The notes beneath the pieces were generated by a model that ran no database searches, was not told the DNA's origin, and worked only from the letters and a program-made list of their open reading frames with translations. 64,000 bases of DNA from contig NZ_ML660087.1 in assembly GCF_007004655.1 (NCBI RefSeq), positions 483,743-547,742 on the forward strand. The letters run 5' to 3'. Shown here in pieces: positions 8,463 to 16,410 of the stretch (its first letter is position 1; the number at the start of each line of letters is the position of its first letter). A program made the translations under genes and the position numbers. Origin of the DNA: Exilibacterium tricleocarpae. GTDB lineage: Bacteria; Pseudomonadota; Gammaproteobacteria; Pseudomonadales; Cellvibrionaceae.

Positions 8463-10331
8463 ATGGGCACAACCCGACAGCGGCAATGGTGGCTCTCCGG
8501 CGCGGGGTTGGCGCTGCTGGCAGTGGTGTTGGTGGCGGGCGCAGGTCTGATTCAGCAGCTACCCTACTGGCGTCTGGACCTCACACAGGATCGACTCTAC
8601 ACCCTGAGCGAGGGCAGCCGGCAAATTCTCGCCGATATCAACGAGCCCATTGCACTGTCATTTTTTTTCTCCGACCAGGTCGCGCAGCAGTTTCCCCGCC
8701 AGCGCGAGTTTGCCCGGCGGGTGCGCGAGTTGCTCGAGGAGTACGCGTCTCTGAGTGGCGGCAAGCTGACCCTGGAAGTCGTCGATCCGGAGCCCTTCAG
8801 TACCGCGGAAGAGCGCGCGGCGGAGGCCGGTCTGCAAGGCTTGCCGGGGGGGGCTGGGAGTTTTGCCGTTTACTTTGGTCTGCTCGGGACCAACGCCGCG
8901 GGCGAGCAGCAGGTGATCAGCCTTTTCAGTCTTCAGCGCGAGGCCTTTCTGGAGTACGACATCAGCCAACTGATCTACCGGCTCGATAATGCCAAACCCG
9001 CGGTGGTAGGTGTTATCGCGTCGCTGGAGGTGTTTGGCGGTTTCGATGTCAGGACCCGCCAGCCGGCACCGCCCTGGCTGGTGATTGAGCAATTGCAACA
9101 GTTGACCCGGGTGCGGGCACTCGACCCCACCACTGTTGCCATCGATGCCGATGTGGACGTGCTGTTAATCATTCATCCCCGTGAACTCAGCGCGCCGACG
9201 CGCTATGCCATCGACCAGTTCGTCCTGCGCGGTGGTCGGGCCCTGATTTTTGTCGATCCCCACGCCGAAATGGCGCTGCCGGGGGCCGGCCGCTCAGCGT
9301 TACCGGCCCTGTTTGCAGCCTGGGGTGTGGCATTCGACCCCGAGCAGGTGCTGGGCGACAGTAAATGGGCCCTGCGCCTGGCCACCGCCGAGGATAAACT
9401 GCCGCTGCCTCACCTGGGTCTTTTTGGTTTGCAGGATGACGCGTTACATCGCGATGATATCGTTACCGCGGATCTCGAGAATATCAACCTCGCCACCGCC
9501 GGTAGCGTCGCACCGGCGCCGGGAGCGACCACCCGCTGGGTACCGCTGTTGACCAGCAGCGACAGCGCCATGCCCATGGCCAGCGACAAGTTTGCGAACC
9601 TGCGCGACCACGGCAAACTGTTGCAGGGTTTCGTACCGACCGGGCAGCGCTATACCCTGGCGGCGCGGGTGCGCGGGCCGGTGTCCAGCGCGTTTCCCGA
9701 GGGACCGCCTGCGGCGCCGGACGCCGCCGGTCCGACCGGGCAGACACCTCATCTGCAGGCTTCGCAGCGCGACATCAATATTGTCGTGGTCGCCGATACC
9801 GATATGCTCAGCGACCGGTTGTGGGTGCAGGTCAGCGACTTTTTCGGCCAGCGCGTGGCCGCGCCCTGGGCCAATAACGGCGCCTTTGTGATCAACGCGG
9901 TGGAAAACCTCAGTGGCAGTGCCGACCTGATCAGCGTGCGTTCCCGGGGCACTTACACACGCCCGTTCGAGGTGGTGGAGCGGCTGCAACGTGTGGCGAC
10001 AGAACGCTTCCAGGAACAGGAACAGATTTTGATGGATAAGTTAGAGCAGCTTGAGGTGCAAATCCAACAGCTCAGTCAGACCGAGCAGGGCGAAATGGTA
10101 CTGGAGTCGGACGCTGCCCAGCGGCAGGATATCAAGGCGTTTGAACTGGAAAAGCTGCAAGTGCGCCGTGACTTGCGGCAGGTACAGCACCAGTTGCGCA
10201 AGGATATCGGGGCCCTGGAGACCCGCCTGCTGCTGATCAACGCCGCGCTGGTGCCGGGGCTGCTCACGCTCGGCGCGATCGGCCTCGCCTGGATGCGCAG
10301 ACGCCGGCGGCGGATCCGGCCGGCAGTCTAG
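8463..10331 (+). CDS. GldG-like auxiliary component of ABC system
   Basis: A 622-aa membrane protein: N-terminal transmembrane helix (residues about 10-32), a large extracytoplasmic part beginning with the family sequence LDLTQDRLYTLSEGSRQIL, a GldG-type ABC-associated domain (about 180-300), then a Q/E-rich coiled coil (about 515-595) and a C-terminal transmembrane helix followed by a basic tail (RRRRRR). The start follows the permease by 7 nt with a GAGG Shine-Dalgarno. This two-anchor layout is normal for the family. It may gate or couple the transporter with a periplasmic partner; no cargo can be named. Confidence 0.85.
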   Translation: MGTTRQRQWWLSGAGLALLAVVLVAGAGLIQQLPYWRLDLTQDRLYTLSEGSRQILADINEPIALSFFFSDQVAQQFPRQREFARRVRELLEEYASLSGGKLTLEVVDPEPFSTAEERAAEAGLQGLPGGAGSFAVYFGLLGTNAAGEQQVISLFSLQREAFLEYDISQLIYRLDNAKPAVVGVIASLEVFGGFDVRTRQPAPPWLVIEQLQQLTRVRALDPTTVAIDADVDVLLIIHPRELSAPTRYAIDQFVLRGGRALIFVDPHAEMALPGAGRSALPALFAAWGVAFDPEQVLGDSKWALRLATAEDKLPLPHLGLFGLQDDALHRDDIVTADLENINLATAGSVAPAPGATTRWVPLLTSSDSAMPMASDKFANLRDHGKLLQGFVPTGQRYTLAARVRGPVSSAFPEGPPAAPDAAGPTGQTPHLQASQRDINIVVVADTDMLSDRLWVQVSDFFGQRVAAPWANNGAFVINAVENLSGSADLISVRSRGTYTRPFEVVERLQRVATERFQEQEQILMDKLEQLEVQIQQLSQTEQGEMVLESDAAQRQDIKAFELEKLQVRRDLRQVQHQLRKDIGALETRLLLINAALVPGLLTLGAIGLAWMRRRRRRIRPAV

Positions 10332-10827
10332 TCGCTGCGCCATAACTGCCAGACTGCTGCGGCACTAAAGTGTGCTGATCCCCAGTTCTTTTCGCGAAAT
10401 AGTATGGCTATATACCCCCGGCAAGCCGATTGTTGACGCATAGTGCTGCGTGCCTCGCTGCGTTTGGCCGTTATGGAACAGTGGCGACGCCATGCCTGCG
10501 GTGGTTGCCGCTACCGGTGTTTCCACTTGCCTCTTCCAAGATGTTTAATTGTGCCCACCGCCTGCCGGAGTGGTGGGTTTTAGCGCCTGGGGATCGAAAA
10601 CGAAGCGCTGATTCCGGTACAGCTTGACGGAGGTCAGATTGAGCTCGGGTTTGTCGGTTATATTACCGGTGGACACCGGGTCGACTGGGTGAGGGCGCGA
10701 TTTATTGCTTCTCGCGAGGAACTAAACAGGCTATCGATCCCTCAGAAATAGTGTAGTATGACGGCCACTGGCTGCAACCGGCCGGGATCGGGGAATGACC
10801 GATTGAATAAAGACTGATGTGGTAAAG
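10332..10827. other. Intergenic region with a possible gene remnant
   Basis: No complete gene is supported in 496 nt. The frame 10584-10751 reads as protein-like sequence (including QIELGFVGYITGGHRVDWV) and ends in TAG, but has an in-frame stop directly upstream and no ATG, GTG or TTG start. This could be the 3' end of a decayed gene. An ATG-less ORF elsewhere in the gap (10430-10627) has no protein-like features. Confidence 0.4.
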
Positions 10828-11340
10828 ATGAAAAATGGGGGTATCTTTTTGTCTCTGTCTGAATTGTGTTTGAGCGTGGCGCCGAGATGGCTGGTGAGTC
10901 TGTTACTGGGTCTGTCAATGCCGGTTGCCGGGTTGGCGGCACTGGCGGATGAAGACCTGCAGCGGCGCTATCAAGCCGCCGATATGGTCTCGCTGGTCAA
11001 AGTCAAGTATATCGGCGATCTGGTCAATCCGGCGATGTCGGTGCACGGGCTGATCGCGGTAGAGGGCTATGTCTATACCGCCCAGTTGCTGCAACAGTGG
11101 AAGGGGGCGGAGCAGCGCAATTTCAAAATCCGGGTTAACCTGAACGATTGCCATGCACGCCTGCAGCTCGACAGTGAGTATGTGGTGTTTGGCAAGCAGG
11201 CCAAGGATTATGACTTCCAAAGTTTTAGCTGTGATGACCTGGTGCCGCGGGAGCAGGCGCTTGCTCTGGTGGAGGCGCTGAATAACGTGCGTGATCGACA
11301 GGTGGCTGAGCACCCGAAAGCCGGGCCGGCGCCAATTTGA
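10828..11340 (+). CDS. Exported protein of unknown function, possibly NTR/TIMP-like fold
   Basis: The ATG at 10828 gives about 170 aa with a signal peptide (hydrophobic segment WLVSLLLGLSMPVAGLAALA, about residues 20-39). The mature part has a spaced pattern of alternating strands (MVSLVKVKYI, GYVYTAQLLQQWKG, NFKIRVN, EYVVFGK) and two cysteines (NDCHA, FSCDD). The pattern of an exposed VKV strand, an LLQQWKG-like strand and a YVVFG strand recalls netrin-like/TIMP-like bacterial proteins, but the usual N-terminal CxC is missing, so this is only a suggestion. A GTG 9 nt upstream is an alternative start. Monocistronic, upstream of the ileS leader. Confidence 0.55.
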   Translation: MKNGGIFLSLSELCLSVAPRWLVSLLLGLSMPVAGLAALADEDLQRRYQAADMVSLVKVKYIGDLVNPAMSVHGLIAVEGYVYTAQLLQQWKGAEQRNFKIRVNLNDCHARLQLDSEYVVFGKQAKDYDFQSFSCDDLVPREQALALVEALNNVRDRQVAEHPKAGPAPI

Positions 11341-11427
11341 GTCGCTTCAACAGGGTGCTTATACCTGCGGAAGTCTCTCAGCGATAGCCATTTATACCCC
11401 CGTGCCGCCGGACCCGGCGCCGCTTGC

Positions 11428-11456
11428 TTGACAGCCCCGGCGGAATCAGCAATTAT
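11428..11456 (+). promoter_or_regulatory. Candidate promoter of the ileS leader
   Basis: TTGACA at 11428-11433 with a 17-nt spacer to AATTAT (11451-11456, four of six matches to the -10 consensus). If used, transcription would begin within a few bases of the leader ATG at 11464, giving an almost leaderless message; a promoter further upstream would give a normal 5' end. The call is tentative. Confidence 0.35.
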
Positions 11457-11463
11457 GCCGACC

Positions 11464-11529
11464 ATGACTAAATCAACTCTGCGCCAGCGAATTATTAACA
11501 TCATTATGCGAGTCAGCATGATGGGTTAA
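11464..11529 (+). CDS. Isoleucine-rich leader peptide of ileS
   Basis: A 21-codon ORF with the run R-I-I-N-I-I-M: four Ile codons (ATT ATT AAC ATC ATT) within five positions at 11491-11505. It ends in TAA 23 nt before a strong terminator hairpin that precedes isoleucyl-tRNA synthetase. An in-frame ATG at 11455 would add three residues. No strong Shine-Dalgarno is visible. Known principle: ribosomes stalling at regulatory codons of a leader peptide (as in pheM-pheST, ilv, his) change downstream RNA folding. Here the amino acid in the leader is the substrate of the downstream synthetase, which makes a real regulatory ORF likely. Confidence 0.75.
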   Translation: MTKSTLRQRIINIIMRVSMMG

Positions 11530-11581
11530 GTCGCGCAGATCAAAACAGACACAAAAACCCGTCAGCCTTGACGGGTTTTTT
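11519..11581 (+). terminator. Attenuator: intrinsic terminator with competing antiterminator
   Basis: Terminator: 11553-11564 pairs with 11569-11580 (12 bp, loop GCCT), followed by T to 11581. Antiterminator: TGATGGGTT at 11519-11527 can pair with AACCCGTCA at 11556-11564 (9 bp, one G-U), removing the terminator's 5' arm. A third pairing, CTGCGC 11479-11484 with GCGCAG 11533-11538, brackets the Ile codons. A ribosome stalled at the Ile codons leaves 11519-11527 free; one at the leader stop (11527-11529) would cover it. The geometry is that of classical attenuation. Confidence 0.75.
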
Positions 11582-11621
11582 CGTTGCAGGGCTGGCAGTT
11601 AACCAAACCACAGGTAATGTC

Positions 11622-14600
11622 GTGAGCCCCGATACGTGCAATCCGATCAATGACAATTTTTCTTTCGTCGACCACGAACACCAGGTGCTGGCGTTTTGGC
11701 GTGAGCAGGCCGTTTTCGAACAGTCGCTGGCGCAAACCCGCGGCGGCAAACCTTACGTTTTCTATGACGGCCCGCCGTTTGCCACCGGGCTGCCGCACCA
11801 CGGTCACCTGGTGGGTTCCATTCTCAAGGATATCGTGCCCCGTTACTTCACTATGAATGGTCGTTATGTCCAGCGGCGTTTCGGTTGGGATTGTCACGGC
11901 TTGCCCATAGAACACGAAATCGACAAAAGCCTGGGCCTGTCCGCGTCCGAGGCCGTCGCGCAGTTGGGGATCAAAGGGTATAACGACGAGTGCCGGCGTA
12001 TCGTGCAGCGCTATACCGCCGAGTGGGAGTCCACTATCACCCGGGTGGGGCGCTGGGTGGACTTTGAGAATGACTACCGCACCATGGAGCCCTGGTATAT
12101 GGAATCCGTCTGGTGGGTGGTAAAGCAACTCTGGGAGAAAGACCTGATTTATCAGGGCTTAAAAGTGGTTCCTTTCTCCACCGCACTGGGCACGGTGCTG
12201 TCCAACTTTGAGGCGGGTTCCAACTATCGACAGGTGCGGGACCCGGCCGTTACGGTGTTGTTCAAGCTGGCGGACGAAGACTGTTACCTGGCCGCCTGGA
12301 CCACTACGCCCTGGACCCTGCCCGCCAACCTGGGCTTGTGTGTGGGCAGCTCGATTGAATACGTCAAGGTCCGGGATCGGGTTGCGGGTATCACACTGGT
12401 GATGTCCAGGACAGGTTTTGACAGGCTGGGTGAGCGGGAGCACCTCAGTGTCATCGGCAAAATAACAGGTCGCGACCTCGTGGGTAAACGTTACCAACCG
12501 CTGTTTCCTTATTTTACCGATTTACAAAACCGCGGTGCGTTTCAAGTACTGGCTGACGATTATGTCTCCACCGATGACGGCACCGGCATAGTACATCTGG
12601 CGCCCGCCTTCGGCGCAGACGACTTGCGTATTTTCAAAGCGGCGGCCATCGATGCCCTGGTCTGCCCGATAGATATGGCGGGGCGTTTTACCGCCGAGGT
12701 AGCCGATTTCGCCGGTCAAAAGGTCAAAGACGCCGACCGCAATATCCTGCGCGCGCTCAAGCACCGCGGGCATGTTTACCGGGAGGAGGTGATTACCCAC
12801 AGTTATCCGTTCTGCCCGCGCTCCGACACCCCGATCATCTACCGGACCATACCCTCGTGGTATGTGCGGGTCGAATCTTTGCGCGCTGACCTGGTGCGGC
12901 TCAACCGGCAGATCAACTGGGTTCCCGAGCACCTGCAGAGCGGGCGCATGGGCAACTGGCTGGCGGCCGCCAACGACTGGGCTATTTCCCGCAACCGCTA
13001 CTGGGGAACACCGCTGCCCATCTGGGTCAATGATGTGACCCAGCGGCAGATCTGTATCGGCTCGCGGGAGGAATTGGCATCGTACACCGGTGCCGCGCCG
13101 GCGGACTTGCATCGGGAACATGTGGACCCGCTGAGTTTTACCCGGGCGGGGGAACCGGGCACCTATCGCCGTGTCAGTGAAGTGCTGGACTGCTGGTTTG
13201 AGTCCGGTGCCATGCCCTATGCCCAGTTGCATTATCCGTTCGAAAACCAGTCGTTGTTCGGCGAGGGATTTCCCGCCGAGTTTATTGCCGAGGGCTTGGA
13301 CCAGACCCGCGGTTGGTTTTACACGCTGTCGGTATTGAGCTGCGCGCTGTTTGACAAACCGGCGTTTAAAAACGTTATTGTCAACGGCATAGTGATGGCC
13401 GCGGACGGTAAGAAAATGTCAAAACGTCTGCGCAACTACACGCCGCCGGACGAGTTGATGGAAACCTACGGCGCCGACGCGCTGCGCCTTTATCTGATCA
13501 ATTCGGGGCTGGTGAGGGCGCAGGAACAGGCGTTTGCCGATGCCGGTGTGCAGGATATGGTGCGCCGCGTTTTGTTGCCCTGGCTCAACGGGTTTCGGTT
13601 TTTACAGACTTATGCCGGCATTGATCAATGGCAACCCGGCACGCATCGGCAGGACAGCGATAACATACTCGATCAATGGTTGCTGTCGCGGTTGCAGTCG
13701 CTGCAGGCCACCGTTGCCGAGCAGATGCAACAATACCGGCTTTACCATGTGGTGCCCGCTTTGTTTGCCTTTATCGAGGATTTGACAAACGGCTACATTC
13801 GCCTTAACCGGTCCCGGTTCTGGGCTGCCGGTATGAGCGCCGATAAACAGGCCGCCTATACCACGTTGTATACCTGTCTGTTGGAATTGAGCCGGACAAT
13901 GGCGCCGTTTACACCTTTTTTGTCTGAGACCTTGTACCGGCGCTTGATAGCGCTGGATACTTCAAGTGCGACGACCATGCCTTTGTCTGTTCACTTGTGC
14001 GCTTATCCGCAACCGCAATCCCGTCTGATAAAGCCTGAATTGGAACGCGGTGTTGAACGGATGCAGCAGGTTATCTTGTTGGGTCGGCAAAAACGCAATC
14101 AGGTTAAGATCAAAACCAAGACGCCGCTGGCAAAGTTGACCATTATCCACAGTGATTTGGCGTTGCTGGAGGCGCTACGGAACCTGGACCCTTATATCCG
14201 GTCCGAGCTTAACGTTAAACAGGTGTACTACTGCAATCGGGAGGAAGATTATATTCTCTTGCGGGGAAAACCCAACTCACCGGTGCTGGGTAAGCGCTTG
14301 GGCAGAGACTTTGCAAAGTATCGTGCCCTGATCGAAAATCTGACCACAGCGGAGCTGGCTCGCCTGCAGGCGAGCGGCGAAGTAGAGTTGGACGGCGAAC
14401 GGTTTCGCTCTGATGATATTCTGGTATTCAGGCAGGCAAAGACCGGGACCGAGGTTGTCTGCGATCGGGATATAGCTATTGAACTGGATTGCCGTTTAAC
14501 GGATGACTTGATTGCCGAGGGATGGGCGCGGGAGGTGATTAGCTGCATTCAAAAGACGCGCAAGCGATTGAAGTTACAGGTTACCGAGCGGATTGAGGTG

Positions 14601-14768
14601 ACCTACCAGGCAGAGCAACCGTTGCACCTGGCCATCCGTCGACATCTCGATCATATCGCGCAAGAGACTCTGGCCTGTCGTATCGTCTGTGCCGATATGG
14701 ACGAAAGCGGTGAGTTGTTTGAGATTGATGGATCGCCACTGCGGATGGTGATCGGTGCTGCGACTTAA
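11622..14768 (+). CDS. ileS: Isoleucyl-tRNA synthetase, eukaryotic-like type 2
   Basis: Charges tRNA-Ile in the cytosol. The GTG at 11622 gives 1048 aa and lies beyond the terminator; the longer frame starting at 11568 begins inside the terminator and is unlikely. The HIGH motif reads HHGH (TGLPHHGHLVGS), the editing/CP1 domain follows GWDCHGLPIEHE, and KMSKS reads KMSKR (ADGKKMSKRLRNYTPP). These and the absence of a C-terminal zinc-cysteine cluster mark the type 2, eukaryotic-like clade rather than the usual E. coli type; members of this clade are often insensitive to mupirocin. It is not in the usual ribF-ileS-lspA setting, and its last third uses fewer G/C-ending codons than neighbours, consistent with acquisition. 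Regulated by the leader upstream (inference). Confidence 0.95.
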   Translation: MSPDTCNPINDNFSFVDHEHQVLAFWREQAVFEQSLAQTRGGKPYVFYDGPPFATGLPHHGHLVGSILKDIVPRYFTMNGRYVQRRFGWDCHGLPIEHEIDKSLGLSASEAVAQLGIKGYNDECRRIVQRYTAEWESTITRVGRWVDFENDYRTMEPWYMESVWWVVKQLWEKDLIYQGLKVVPFSTALGTVLSNFEAGSNYRQVRDPAVTVLFKLADEDCYLAAWTTTPWTLPANLGLCVGSSIEYVKVRDRVAGITLVMSRTGFDRLGEREHLSVIGKITGRDLVGKRYQPLFPYFTDLQNRGAFQVLADDYVSTDDGTGIVHLAPAFGADDLRIFKAAAIDALVCPIDMAGRFTAEVADFAGQKVKDADRNILRALKHRGHVYREEVITHSYPFCPRSDTPIIYRTIPSWYVRVESLRADLVRLNRQINWVPEHLQSGRMGNWLAAANDWAISRNRYWGTPLPIWVNDVTQRQICIGSREELASYTGAAPADLHREHVDPLSFTRAGEPGTYRRVSEVLDCWFESGAMPYAQLHYPFENQSLFGEGFPAEFIAEGLDQTRGWFYTLSVLSCALFDKPAFKNVIVNGIVMAADGKKMSKRLRNYTPPDELMETYGADALRLYLINSGLVRAQEQAFADAGVQDMVRRVLLPWLNGFRFLQTYAGIDQWQPGTHRQDSDNILDQWLLSRLQSLQATVAEQMQQYRLYHVVPALFAFIEDLTNGYIRLNRSRFWAAGMSADKQAAYTTLYTCLLELSRTMAPFTPFLSETLYRRLIALDTSSATTMPLSVHLCAYPQPQSRLIKPELERGVERMQQVILLGRQKRNQVKIKTKTPLAKLTIIHSDLALLEALRNLDPYIRSELNVKQVYYCNREEDYILLRGKPNSPVLGKRLGRDFAKYRALIENLTTAELARLQASGEVELDGERFRSDDILVFRQAKTGTEVVCDRDIAIELDCRLTDDLIAEGWAREVISCIQKTRKRLKLQVTERIEVTYQAEQPLHLAIRRHLDHIAQETLACRIVCADMDESGELFEIDGSPLRMVIGAAT

Positions 14769-14802
14769 GGCTGCCGATTTGAAAGACGTTTGTCGATAAA
14801 GC

Positions 14803-16074
14803 TCAAGCTTTCTCATATAAAAGCCGCTTCCCTTTCTGCCAAATCTCTTTATCGAACACTACCCCCAACCCGGGCGTGGTGGGGACGGGTATCACACCGT
14901 CGACGATTTTGAATTCCGGGTGATAACCATAGCGGTCTTTCGGCGGTGCGGCCTGGAACTCCTGGTGCGCGCCGATATTGGGTACGATCGAGGCGAAATG
15001 CAAGGTGTAGGAGACTTCGGAGTCGTTGCGCGGTGCGTGGGGGATAACCTTGAGCCCGGCCCGGGCGGCCATGCGGGCCACCGCCAGACAGCGTATCAGC
15101 CCGCCGTTGTAGAGCAGGTCCGGTTGCACGATGTCGAGTGCCCGGTGCTCGATCATCCAGCGCCACTTGGGCAGGCTGGAATCCTGCTCGCCGCCGGCAA
15201 CGTCCATCTGCAGCGCATCGGCTACCTGCCTGGTCATTTCAAAGTCCTGCCAGGGACAGGGCTCTTCGAAAAAACTGACGCCGTGGTCCTGCAGCATATG
15301 CCCCACCCGGATGGCGGTGGGGGCGTCGTACGAACCGTTGGCATCCGCATAGATGACCATACGCTCGCCAAAGGTTTTGCGGGCCAGGGCCACCAGACCC
15401 TGGCTGCGTCCGGGCGCCGCATCGGCATTGCGGCTCATGCGGCCGCCGACTTTTATCTTGATGGCGCCGGCGCCGGTCTCCGCCACCCGCTTGCCGAGCC
15501 ATGCCACCTCCTGTGCCGGTGTGGTGTCGCGGCGGGTACTGGACAGATAGAAGGGTAACTGCCGGTGGATGACTTTCCCCAGGAGCGCCCCCACGGATTT
15601 ATTGGCCGTCTTGCCGAGCAGGTCGAGAGCGCTGAGCTCCAGATGACCGACGCTGTTCCAGTAGGGCAGACCGGCAAATTTGTAGCCGCGGCGGTAGTTG
15701 GGGACATTGGCCAGCAGGGTTTCCAGTCCGCGCAAGTCTTTGCCCAGGAAGAAGGGTACCACCAGGTTCTTAAACAAGGTGGGGTGGTGTTGTAAACGGC
15801 CATTACATTTGACGATGCCCTCCACGCCGTCGGTGGACCGGGTGCGCAGGAACAGTGTCTTGTGGTATTCGAACAGCTCGACGGCTGCCAGGATCACCGG
15901 CTGCGGGATTTGCGCCGGCAGGTGATGAAACTCGGGAAGCTGCCCGGGAAAAGTGAGCAGGGGAGCGCTGGCAACCGGCTCGCCAGCCATCACCGGCGGC
16001 AGCGTCGTCAACAGGCCGGTAGTCAGGCCGGTCCTTAACAGTTTCCTGCGTGTCAGTTGTCGGGGTCGTCGCAT
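14803..16074 (-). CDS. Tat-exported enolase-superfamily enzyme (mandelate racemase/muconate lactonizing type)
   Basis: A 423-aa protein with a twin-arginine signal (TRRKLLRTGLTTGLL, residues 8-22), so the folded enzyme is probably periplasmic. Superfamily residues are present: KxK base (AIKIKVG), first metal ligand in IYADANG, then FFEEP and VAGGEQD, and a late His in VIPHAPRN. This suits abstraction of the proton next to a carboxylate, as in sugar-acid dehydratases or racemases. Export is unusual for the superfamily. It is divergent from a cytochrome c/sugar dehydrogenase lipoprotein; the gap between them has GntR/FadR-like palindromes. Together they may oxidise and process a sugar or aldonate in the periplasm (inference); the substrate is unknown. 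Confidence 0.85.
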   Translation of the reverse strand: MRRPRQLTRRKLLRTGLTTGLLTTLPPVMAGEPVASAPLLTFPGQLPEFHHLPAQIPQPVILAAVELFEYHKTLFLRTRSTDGVEGIVKCNGRLQHHPTLFKNLVVPFFLGKDLRGLETLLANVPNYRRGYKFAGLPYWNSVGHLELSALDLLGKTANKSVGALLGKVIHRQLPFYLSSTRRDTTPAQEVAWLGKRVAETGAGAIKIKVGGRMSRNADAAPGRSQGLVALARKTFGERMVIYADANGSYDAPTAIRVGHMLQDHGVSFFEEPCPWQDFEMTRQVADALQMDVAGGEQDSSLPKWRWMIEHRALDIVQPDLLYNGGLIRCLAVARMAARAGLKVIPHAPRNDSEVSYTLHFASIVPNIGAHQEFQAAPPKDRYGYHPEFKIVDGVIPVPTTPGLGVVFDKEIWQKGKRLLYEKA

Positions 16075-16149
16075 TTGTAGTGCCTTCGTTTACGGTTTCC
16101 GTTTGCCGGTGGGGTTGGCGGTTGATCATTTGGTGCCAGGTATTATAAT

Positions 16150-16239
16150 TCGGTCAGGCCAATAATAGATTATGGTAAGGTAGGATGAAAGTATTAAATG
16201 TCAGTCTCTTGCCGGAATTACTGTTTTTGGTCGGACCAA
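16150..16239. promoter_or_regulatory. Two FadR/GntR-like operator palindromes
   Basis: TTGGTCGGACCAA at 16227-16239 is a perfect 6-bp inverted repeat around one base and fits the FadR-subfamily pattern TGGT-N3-ACCA. A second copy with two differences (TCGGTCAGGCCAA) lies at 16150-16162, 77 bp away centre to centre. They sit in the divergent promoter region of the enolase-superfamily and dehydrogenase genes. No GntR-type regulator is encoded in this window. Confidence 0.55.
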
Positions 16240-16410
16240 TTATAAAGGTTTAGTCTATTGCATTGATTTTATTGGCTTTTATCTAGTTGTATCGGTATCT
16301 GTGGTCAGCCCGGTTATAAACAAGCCTTGTCGAAGTGCGCTGGCAGGGGCGCAGCTATAAATACGATCACTCCAGCCGGCAGCTGGCCGGTCTCTAATTG
16401 GATTTTGCTT

